A DNA stretch of 52,449 nt from Candidatus Moranbacteria bacterium UBA1302. GTDB taxonomy: Bacteria > Patescibacteriota > Minisyncoccia > Moranbacterales > UBA1568. The position numbers were made by a program, and so were the translations under genes. The notes beneath the pieces are model-generated. The model saw only the letters and a program-made list of their open reading frames with translations. It had not been told where the DNA came from and did not search any database. Below are positions 6,989 to 13,018 of the stretch, in pieces. Location: positions 1 to 52,449 of the forward strand of contig DBUA01000035.1 of NCBI GenBank assembly GCA_002307715.1, written 5' to 3'. Every line of letters begins with the position of its first letter. Positions within the stretch are counted from its first letter, which is position 1.

Positions 6989-7789
6989 TCATTGTTCTTC
7001 GGGAATTATAGCGCGAGATGTTCGGTTTCTTCCAGATTCTTTTGCAGTGTAAAGTGCTTTATCTGCGAGTTGTATCAAATAGCTGACCCATTGTTTTGTG
7101 GTCGCCTTATCGAATGGTTCCGGTTTTTTTAATTGGTCAGTTCCAATATATCCAATACTGATAGTCTTATGGAGAGTATGTGAGCCACTTTCTCCTGATA
7201 TTTCAAAAGGCGTTTTTTCAACGTTCGCCCGTATTTTTTCGGCAATTTCTGATGCTATAGCTGATGTCGCATCGGGAAGGAAAACGACAAACTCCTCTCC
7301 GCCGTAGCGGTAAACGATATCTGAAGAACGCACAGTCTTGTCGATAATTTCAGCAATCTTTTGAAGAGCCTGATCTCCAGCATCGTGTCCGTAAGTATCG
7401 TTTACGCTTTTGAAGTGGTCAAAATCGAGCATAAGAAAGGAACATTCTTTGCCTTCTCGATGTTCCATAGTAAGGAGTTGAGGTGTTTCTTCAAGAAAAG
7501 CGTTTTTGTTGCGCATTCCAGTGAGTTTATCGGTCCATCGTTCCTGTTCAGCTTCTTTTCGAAACATAGCTTGGTCTGAATAATCATCAGCAAGCGTGCC
7601 GATCATATCGGGGCTAACATGAGCTTGAGCAAGACGTTCGCGGAAATCGCCCTCTTGTTGCGCTAATTCATAAACAGAATCCTCGTATTTATTGTCATGA
7701 TCTCGTAGAGACTCTACGCGTTTACGCTTTTCATTTTTTTGTTCTCCTGTTTTGTCAGTATCTATTAGTGGCTTTACATGTTCAAACAT
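6989..7789 (-). CDS. Diguanylate cyclase (GGDEF domain), cytosolic
   Basis: 266 residues. GGDEF enzymes make cyclic di-GMP from two GTP. The active-site motif is GGEEF at 163-167, the metal-binding DFDHFK segment is at 122-127, and an RxxD inhibitory site (RSSD, 154-157) lies five residues before the motif. Catalysis and product feedback are therefore both plausible. The first ~85 residues are highly charged and look helical or coiled-coil, with no membrane segment and no recognisable PAS or GAF sensor. No EAL or HD-GYP phosphodiesterase and no PilZ protein is visible in the window. The gene stands alone between two intergenic regions. Confidence 0.94.
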   Translation of the reverse strand: MFEHVKPLIDTDKTGEQKNEKRKRVESLRDHDNKYEDSVYELAQQEGDFRERLAQAHVSPDMIGTLADDYSDQAMFRKEAEQERWTDKLTGMRNKNAFLEETPQLLTMEHREGKECSFLMLDFDHFKSVNDTYGHDAGDQALQKIAEIIDKTVRSSDIVYRYGGEEFVVFLPDATSAIASEIAEKIRANVEKTPFEISGESGSHTLHKTISIGYIGTDQLKKPEPFDKATTKQWVSYLIQLADKALYTAKESGRNRTSRAIIPEEQ

Positions 7790-7915
7790 AATGTAACAAT
7801 AATTGGATATGAGACTATTTTATCACAAAAATTAGAAAAAATTTGTGAGTATAGATTTTTGATCGTTAGAGTTGTCAGTTAAGAAATAGATGAAGATCTC
7901 ATCAAGGAGATTTCA

Positions 7916-7993
7916 ATGGTGAACTTCTATGCTAATTATGAATGTTCCGTATCGGGGGGAGCTACTTTGTTACCGGAGTACCAGAACTATTGA
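7916..7993 (+). CDS. Possible 25-residue peptide with strong ribosome-binding site
   Basis: ATG at 7916 is preceded six bases away by AAGGAGA (7904-7910), one of the better Shine-Dalgarno sites in a window where many genes lack one. The frame encodes 25 residues (starting MVNFYANYECSVSGG) and stops at TGA 7991-7993. No family is recognised and no promoter is obvious. It could equally be the remnant of a longer gene. Confidence 0.3.
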   Translation: MVNFYANYECSVSGGATLLPEYQNY

Positions 7994-8013
7994 AGCACTG
8001 AAATGAGAAAGAA

Positions 8014-8106
8014 ATGAGTCGTGCATCAAGTAGTTTTAAAATTTACGAGAGAGATGACCATCCTTTTTTAGGGAAAGAGTATGCGTATCATTCTGAAACA
8101 ATTTAG
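8014..8106 (+). CDS. Possible 30-residue peptide or gene remnant
   Basis: ATG at 8014, 30 codons, stop TAG 8104-8106; GAGAAAG upstream is a weak ribosome-binding site. The product (MSRASSSFKIYERDD...) has ordinary protein-like composition but no recognisable match. It lies 20 nt after the 25-residue frame, so both may be pieces of one broken gene. Confidence 0.2.
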   Translation: MSRASSSFKIYERDDHPFLGKEYAYHSETI

Positions 8107-8193
8107 CGGAAGTTTTTAGCTAGACAACATATTTGGTTCAACCTTGATGAACTCGCTTTCAGGTAAGGCCTAGACTCGTTTTCCCCCATATAA

Positions 8194-8219
8194 AAAAGAG
8201 GCCTATGAAAGCCTCTTTT
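8194..8219 (-). terminator. Terminator of the five-tRNA cluster
   Basis: AAAAGAGGC (8194-8202) / GCCTCTTTT (8211-8219). On the minus strand it follows tRNA-Gly and runs into a T tract. Confidence 0.8.
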
Positions 8220-8228
8220 CTAAACCTG

Positions 8229-8300
8229 AGCGGGTAACGGGAGTCGAACCCGTATCTTAACCATGGCAAGGTTACATAATAGCCGCTATACGATACCCGC
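8229..8300 (-). tRNA. tRNA-Gly(GCC)
   Basis: 72 nt. The acceptor GCGGGTA pairs with TACCCGC, the discriminator is U, and the anticodon loop TTGCCAT gives GCC. It is last in a cluster Leu-Val-Phe-Ile2-Gly that follows rplS. Confidence 0.95.
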
Positions 8301-8361
8301 ATTGTTCTATTGTACAAAAGACATTTATTTCAAGCAAATATCTTTTGAGTTTTCTTGTGTG

Positions 8362-8434
8362 TGGGTCCGGCTGGATTTGAACCAGCGACCAAGCGGTTAT
8401 GAGCCGCCTGCTCTAACCGCTGAGCTACGGACCC
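8362..8434 (-). tRNA. tRNA with CAT anticodon, probably tRNA-Ile2 (lysidine type)
   Basis: 73 nt. The acceptor GGGTCCG pairs with CGGACCC and the anticodon loop CTCATAA gives CAT. The G-C first pair argues against initiator tRNA. The GAGCAGGCGGCTCATAA and CTTGGTCGCTGG segments resemble bacterial tRNA-Ile2 (CAU, modified by TilS) more than elongator tRNA-Met. The amino acid identity is inferred from this resemblance. Confidence 0.85.
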
Positions 8435-8472
8435 GTCAGCATCCAGAAAATTCTTCTCTTATTGTTCGTATG

Positions 8473-8544
<72 letters not shown>

Positions 8545-8570
8545 GGCAATTTCTTGTACAATCATTCTAG

Positions 8571-8644
8571 TGCGTGCTGAGGGACTCGAACCCCCGACCC
8601 TCTCGGTGTAAACGAGATGCTCTAACCAACTGAGCTAAGCACGC
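8571..8644 (-). tRNA. tRNA-Val(TAC)
   Basis: 74 nt. The acceptor GCGTGCT pairs with AGCACGC and the anticodon arm TCTCG-TTTACAC-CGAGA gives TAC. The discriminator is A. Confidence 0.95.
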
Positions 8645-8688
8645 TACTCTCGATTTCCGGAAGATCCGTTTCTATCCTATTCATACTG

Positions 8689-8772
8689 TGCCCAGAAGAG
8701 GACTCGAACCTCCAATCCCTTGCGGGAACTAGCACCTCAAGCTAGCGCGTATACCAATTCCGCCATCTGGGC
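8689..8772 (-). tRNA. tRNA-Leu(GAG)
   Basis: 84-nt type II tRNA with variable-arm hairpin CCCGCAAGGG. The acceptor GCCCAGA pairs with TCTGGGC and the anticodon arm CTAGC-TTGAGGT-GCTAG gives GAG. Confidence 0.95.
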
Positions 8773-8789
8773 AGATGGAGAGGCTTTGA

Positions 8790-9236
8790 TTAAGCCTCTG
8801 ATTTTTCGACGTTTTCTACTACTGTTTCTTCGGTGGCCTGTTCTTCCGTTGTTGTTGGAGCTGATATGAGACCAGCTTTGATGGCGACTTCCTTGAGCTT
8901 TTTACGCAGAACCTTGACGGATTTGGTGCGTACAAAATAAAGTTTGGAACGACGAGCGCGGGTCCGCTTTACGAATTCGATATGATCGATTTGTGGGGAA
9001 GCGAGTGGCATGACGAGTTCTACGCCGACACCGAAAGAAATTTTTCGGACTGTTACTGTTCGAGAAGCGCTTTGGCCGCCTTTAATGGCGATAATGGTGC
9101 CTTGAAAGGCTTGGATGCGCTCTTTTCCACCTTCTTTAATCTTGCGATAAATCTTGATGACATCACCGACCTGAAATTCAGGAGATTGAGCGATTTCGCG
9201 CTGTTTTTGATTGAATGCGATGAGTTTCTGGTGCAT
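8790..9236 (-). CDS. rplS: 50S ribosomal protein L19
   Basis: 148 residues from the chosen ATG (the protein begins MHQKLIAF). L19 sits at the interface of the ribosomal subunits. Family signatures are PEFQVGDVIKIYRKIKEG, KERIQAFQGTIIA, TVTVRKISFGVGVE and RRSKLYFVR. An in-frame start at 9287 would add 17 residues. I prefer 9236 because it puts the PEF-VGD motif about 21 residues in, as in other L19 proteins. The C-terminus carries a ~30-residue Thr/Glu-rich tail beyond the usual end. It is downstream of the pseudouridine synthase and upstream of the tRNA cluster on the same strand. Confidence 0.93.
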   Translation of the reverse strand: MHQKLIAFNQKQREIAQSPEFQVGDVIKIYRKIKEGGKERIQAFQGTIIAIKGGQSASRTVTVRKISFGVGVELVMPLASPQIDHIEFVKRTRARRSKLYFVRTKSVKVLRKKLKEVAIKAGLISAPTTTEEQATEETVVENVEKSEA

Positions 9237-9320
9237 ATGCTTACAACGTTTGCTCCGCCGAATCGTAATCAGGAGGGCACTCGCCAAAATAAGGATAATC
9301 GAAAAGGTAAAAGAAAAAAC

Positions 9321-10346
9321 CTATTCCTTGCTCATGTCTTGGAGCAGGCTTTCTAAGGCTTCACCATCATAACCTGTAATCTTCGTCTCGTCAATACTTT
9401 CGAGCACAGAGCGAAAATCAGCCGGAAGCGGTGAAATGAATGAATATTTTTTTCCAAGAAGTTCGAATTCTAGGCTAAAAGCATGCAGAAGATGTCTCGA
9501 GGATGTTATTGCATGCTGTTTTAGAAGTTTTGACCCTGCATAAAGGGCATCTCCAATGATAGGATGGTCGATATGAGCGAGATGCACTCGTAGTTGATGG
9601 GTTCGCCCTGTTTTTGGTGATAATTCAAGAAGATCAGCATCTTCATATCGTCTGAGCAGGCGATAAAATGTCAATGCGGATCGTCGGATACCGATGCTGG
9701 ATCTTTCTGAGGCTGTTCGTTTGAGAGTCTTGAAAGATCTGGCAAGAGGCAGATCAATAGACCCTTCGGAAGATATGAGATTGCCATAAACAAGTGCCAA
9801 GTAACGTTTTATGATGGAGCGTTCATGGAAAAGTTTTTTTAGAGCATCGTAGCTTTCAATCGTTTTGGCTATAACCATAAGCCCTGAAGTATCTTTGTCG
9901 AGTCGATGAACAATCCCGGGGCGAAGTGGATTTTCGCCCACAGAAAGGATTTTTGGAAAATGAGCGGCGATCCAATGCGCTACGGTCGGAATTGTCAAAG
10001 AAGAAGCAGGATGTACTGCTATGCCGGCTGGTTTATCGATAATGATAAAATGACGGTTTTCAAAGATGATAGGTATTGAAAGATTATCATCAGTTGAAAG
10101 CGAGGGTGTGACACTTTTGAAAGTATGATGAGAAAATGAGACATGGTCACCCGCGGACACTTTCGTACTTGCCTTCGGCATGTGCCCGTTTAGGAGCACT
10201 TGTTTTGTGCGAATGGCTTCTGATAGGGAATTTCGGGAAATATTCTCGTAAGATGGATCTTTGGACAATAGGGAATGCAAAGCGGCATCAAGACGCAAAT
10301 CTTGGTGTTTTCTGGAAAAATGAGCAGTGAAGTATTCTTCAGCCAT
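9321..10346 (-). CDS. RluD/RluA-family pseudouridine synthase
   Basis: 341 residues. Converts uridines in 23S rRNA to pseudouridine. An S4-like RNA-binding domain fills about residues 15-75 (LRLDAALHSLL, TKVSAGDHVSF). The catalytic motif RPGIVHRLDKDTSGLMVIAK spans about 142-161, with Asp150 as the expected nucleophile. The later TGRTHQLRVHLAHIDHPIIG block is also present. Its start codon lies directly after two overlapping -10-like hexamers, so the mRNA may have almost no 5' leader. It precedes rplS by about 85 nt on the same strand. Confidence 0.93.
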   Translation of the reverse strand: MAEEYFTAHFSRKHQDLRLDAALHSLLSKDPSYENISRNSLSEAIRTKQVLLNGHMPKASTKVSAGDHVSFSHHTFKSVTPSLSTDDNLSIPIIFENRHFIIIDKPAGIAVHPASSLTIPTVAHWIAAHFPKILSVGENPLRPGIVHRLDKDTSGLMVIAKTIESYDALKKLFHERSIIKRYLALVYGNLISSEGSIDLPLARSFKTLKRTASERSSIGIRRSALTFYRLLRRYEDADLLELSPKTGRTHQLRVHLAHIDHPIIGDALYAGSKLLKQHAITSSRHLLHAFSLEFELLGKKYSFISPLPADFRSVLESIDETKITGYDGEALESLLQDMSKE

Positions 10347-10352
10347 ATTATA

Positions 10353-10361
10353 AGTATAACA
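10353..10361 (-). promoter_or_regulatory. Extended -10 promoter of the pseudouridine synthase gene
   Basis: On the minus strand TGTTATACT (TGn plus TATACT) ends seven bases before the ATG, the gap being TATAAT. If TATACT is the -10 element, transcription would start at or next to the A of the start codon, giving a leaderless message. Confidence 0.4.
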
Positions 10362-10401
10362 GCCTATCCGTTTACGTATACCATCCCAAAGAGTTTTCGT
10401 C

Positions 10402-10407
10402 TATAAT
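10402..10407 (+). promoter_or_regulatory. -10 element of the D-2-hydroxyacid dehydrogenase gene
   Basis: A perfect TATAAT, 28 bases before the start codon; the -35 region is not clear. Confidence 0.4.
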
Positions 10408-10435
10408 GTGAGAGTATTCACATAAAATCATATGT

Positions 10436-11449
10436 ATGCGCATCGCATTTTTTGAAGTATCAAAAGGAGATGAGGGTTATCTCAAGAATTGTCTGAAGGA
10501 GCACGAATGTCTCTTTTTTGAGGAGTCGCTTAACGCATCAAATGCGGCTTTGGCGGATGGATGCGATGCTGTATCAGTGTTTATTTATTCGCAAGTCACT
10601 GCTGAAGCGCTTGGACGTATGCCATCGGTGAAATGCATTGCGACACGTTCTACCGGATTTGATCATATTGATACGGAATATTGCCAACAACATGCTATTT
10701 CCGTCGTGAATGTCCCGTATTATGGCGAGAATACAGTGGCTGAACATACGTTTGCTCTGATTCTTTCGTTATCTCGCAATGTGCATAAATCGTATGCTCG
10801 AGGCTTGAAAGGGGATTATTCTATTGATGGGTTGAAAGGTTTCGATCTTAAGGATAAAACGCTGGGCGTTATCGGCACAGGACATATCGGATTGCATGTT
10901 ATTCGTATTGCTAAGGGTTTCGGTATGCATGTGCTGGCGTTTGATGTCAAAAAAGACACTTTCATTTCTGAAGTGCTTCATTTTAAATATGCATCGCTTG
11001 ATGAAGTATTGGCGAATGCCGATATCGTGACGGTACACGTCCCGTACAATGAACATACGCATCATCTTATTGACCGGAATCATATTCGAATGATGAAGAA
11101 AGGAGCCTTGCTCATCAATACGGCACGTGGTGGTATCGTTGAGACAGAAGCGTTGGAAGAGGCGCTTGAAGAAGGGTTTCTTTCCGGAGCAGGTCTGGAT
11201 GTTGTCGAAGGTGAGAATTCTATTAAGGAAGAGAGTCAGCATGTGAATACGAAAAAATGCTGCGATCAAGTAGAAGCTGGACATGTTGAGCGGAATACAC
11301 CGCTTCTGTCGCGTGACAATGTTGTTTTCACTCCACATATCGGTTTTTATAGCGAGGAAGCCATTAAGAGGATCATTGATACGACAGTGGCGAATCTCAT
11401 CGCTTTTTCCTCGGGGAAAATCGAGAATAGGGTCGCTGAACGAGTGTAA
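10436..11449 (+). CDS. D-isomer-specific 2-hydroxyacid dehydrogenase, D-lactate dehydrogenase-like
   Basis: 337 residues. NAD-dependent reduction of a 2-keto acid such as pyruvate to the D-2-hydroxy acid, which would reoxidise NADH in a fermentative cell. The NAD-binding GTGHIG loop is at 147-152, with Asp170 ending the second beta strand (NAD over NADP). The catalytic Arg lies in NTARGGIV (Arg231), the acidic partner follows at about 259-260, and His301 in FTPHIGFYSEEA is the acid/base. The N-terminal SVFIYSQVTAEAL and TRSTGFDHID segments fit D-lactate dehydrogenases better than phosphoglycerate dehydrogenase. Single-gene unit with its own terminator. Substrate is inferred. Confidence 0.92.
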   Translation: MRIAFFEVSKGDEGYLKNCLKEHECLFFEESLNASNAALADGCDAVSVFIYSQVTAEALGRMPSVKCIATRSTGFDHIDTEYCQQHAISVVNVPYYGENTVAEHTFALILSLSRNVHKSYARGLKGDYSIDGLKGFDLKDKTLGVIGTGHIGLHVIRIAKGFGMHVLAFDVKKDTFISEVLHFKYASLDEVLANADIVTVHVPYNEHTHHLIDRNHIRMMKKGALLINTARGGIVETEALEEALEEGFLSGAGLDVVEGENSIKEESQHVNTKKCCDQVEAGHVERNTPLLSRDNVVFTPHIGFYSEEAIKRIIDTTVANLIAFSSGKIENRVAERV

Positions 11450-11473
11450 CTGGAGTCGAGAAATCCGTATCGG

Positions 11474-11499
11474 AAAGCCTGCATAACGCAGGCTTTTTT
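11474..11499 (+). terminator. Terminator after the dehydrogenase gene
   Basis: AAAGCCTGC (11474-11482) / GCAGGCTTT (11488-11496), ATAAC loop, followed by a T tract. Confidence 0.88.
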
Positions 11500-11615
11500 G
11501 ACACAAGTTTGAAATAGAAGTTGTGTTATTTCTTATCAAATATGCACAATATGTTGTTGAAAAGTTGTTTTTAGTGAAAAAATACGAGCAATTTTTTGGC
11601 TTGGATAGCGGACAG

Positions 11616-11644
11616 TTGACAGTCTTTTTTTGAGCTCTTATGAT
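11616..11644 (+). promoter_or_regulatory. Sigma70-type promoter of ahpC-sod
   Basis: TTGACA (11616-11621), 17-nt spacer, TATGAT (11639-11644), about 45 nt before the ahpC start. No obvious OxyR or PerR box was recognised. Confidence 0.7.
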
Positions 11645-11689
11645 GAGGGAGCGGTTCGCCGTTTTTAACCCCTATAAGAGAACAAAAAT

Positions 11690-12313
11690 ATGTGTAGTGG
11701 ACACTGTTCGTGCGAAAGCGAAGGATCTTCATTTGATACATATCCGTTGATTGGTGAGATGGTTCCTGATTTTGAGCTTGATATCTATCAAAATGAATCA
11801 TTCGTTACGAAAAATCTTTCGGATTTTAAAGGAAAGTGGTCTATTTTCTTCTTTTACCCGGCTGATTTCACTTTTGTTTGTCCGACAGAACTTGAAGATA
11901 TGGCCGATCAGTATGCAAAGTTCCAGGAACTGGGCGCTGAAGTTTTCTCAGTGAGTACTGATACGCGGTTCGTGCATAAGGCGTGGCACGATCATTCGGA
12001 GGCTATCAAGAAAATCGCTTATCCGATGGTGGCTGATCCAGCGGGAGAATTAGCCCGTTATTTCGGAGTCTATATTCCAGAGGGTGGCGATAAAGGGTTG
12101 GCGCTTCGTGGTACGTTCCTTGTTGACCCGGATGGTGTGTTACAGGCATGCGAGGTTCATGCAAACAATATCGGCCGCAATGCGACAGAGCTTGTTCGTA
12201 AATTGGAAGCGGCTATATTTGTTCGTGAACATGGAGGAGAAGTATGTCCAGCGAAATGGCATCCTGGAGCAAAAACACTTAAGCCAGGCATTGATTTGGT
12301 TGGAAAAATCTGA
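11690..12313 (+). CDS. ahpC: Peroxiredoxin, AhpC/Prx1 type (2-Cys)
   Basis: 207 residues. Reduces hydrogen peroxide and organic peroxides. The peroxidatic cysteine is Cys64 in FTFVCPTE, and the resolving cysteine is Cys186 in GGEVCPAKWHPG, so it is a typical 2-Cys enzyme. An unusual Cys/His-rich N-terminal extension (MCSGHCSCES) precedes the normal start of the fold. No AhpF reductase is visible, so the electron donor is unknown. The superoxide dismutase gene begins 14 nt after its stop codon, and a good promoter lies upstream, so the pair forms an oxidative-stress operon. Confidence 0.95.
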   Translation: MCSGHCSCESEGSSFDTYPLIGEMVPDFELDIYQNESFVTKNLSDFKGKWSIFFFYPADFTFVCPTELEDMADQYAKFQELGAEVFSVSTDTRFVHKAWHDHSEAIKKIAYPMVADPAGELARYFGVYIPEGGDKGLALRGTFLVDPDGVLQACEVHANNIGRNATELVRKLEAAIFVREHGGEVCPAKWHPGAKTLKPGIDLVGKI

Positions 12314-12326
12314 GATTACGCATTAT

Positions 12327-12902
12327 ATGATAGAAGAATACGTAAAACAGGATTATTCGCATCTTCTCGGACTTTCGGGGTTTTCGGATGTTCTTTTAAC
12401 GGACCACTTCTCCTTGTATGACGGATATGTGAAGAATACAAACGCTCTTTCTGAACTTTTAAGATCAGAAGAGCCGGGAACGCCGAAATATTCTGAAATT
12501 GAGCGTCGTTTCGGTTGGGAATGGAATGGCATGAGACTTCACGAATTGTATTTTGGTAACCTCTCAAAAGAACATAAGGAACTTGGGGCGGGGCCATTAC
12601 GGGAGGCAATAGAACAGTCATTCGGTAGTTTTGATGCATGGAAACTCGCGTTTTCGTCCATCGGGTTGATGCGTGGAATCGGTTGGGTAGTGTTATATCA
12701 GGATGTCTCAAGCCATCGATTGATTATCTCATGGATCAATGAGCATGATGGCGGCCATTTGGCTGGCGCGGTACCGCTGCTTGTTATGGATGTTTTCGAA
12801 CATGCGTATTTGCGCGATTATGGCTTCAAGCGCGTTGATTATATAGGATCATTCTTTGAGAATATCTATTGGAAAGCAGTGGAAGCCCGTTTTATAGCAT
12901 AG
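12327..12902 (+). CDS. Superoxide dismutase, Fe/Mn family
   Basis: 191 residues from ATG 12327, chosen because the frame upstream overlaps ahpC out of frame and has no SOD similarity. Converts superoxide to oxygen and hydrogen peroxide, the substrate of the neighbouring AhpC. All four metal ligands fit: His27 (LLTDHFSLY), His72 (RLHELYFGNL), Asp155 and His159 (MDVFEHAY). It is divergent: the His-His pair after the first ligand is His-Phe, and the usual LPYxxDALEP N-terminus is missing. Fe versus Mn cannot be decided. Confidence 0.88.
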   Translation: MIEEYVKQDYSHLLGLSGFSDVLLTDHFSLYDGYVKNTNALSELLRSEEPGTPKYSEIERRFGWEWNGMRLHELYFGNLSKEHKELGAGPLREAIEQSFGSFDAWKLAFSSIGLMRGIGWVVLYQDVSSHRLIISWINEHDGGHLAGAVPLLVMDVFEHAYLRDYGFKRVDYIGSFFENIYWKAVEARFIA

Positions 12903-13018
12903 TTTTGATAGACTGGCCTCTGCATGAATTGATGGTCAGAAAATAAAAAAAGAAAAACTCACAAGGAGGGGTGGGTGTGTTCTTGTCTCGCTCTAACATA
13001 TTATTCGAAGGTATTGTT

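Larger units (their letters stand above)
7790..8193. other. Gene-poor stretch between the diguanylate cyclase and a tRNA cluster
   Basis: About 400 bases without a long reading frame. It holds two short plus-strand frames (7916-7993 and 8014-8106). Its base composition is not as AT-rich as the parS-like region. It may be a decayed gene or carry small peptides; nothing recognisable. Confidence 0.5.

Noticed and set aside
10769..11539. 256-codon minus-strand frame opposite the dehydrogenase gene
   Set aside because: The plus strand encodes a complete dehydrogenase with all catalytic residues; the opposite frame has low-quality composition.
12084..12326. Long N-terminal extension of the SOD frame
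   Set aside because: It overlaps ahpC in another frame, shows no SOD similarity, and the ATG at 12327 gives a protein of normal length.
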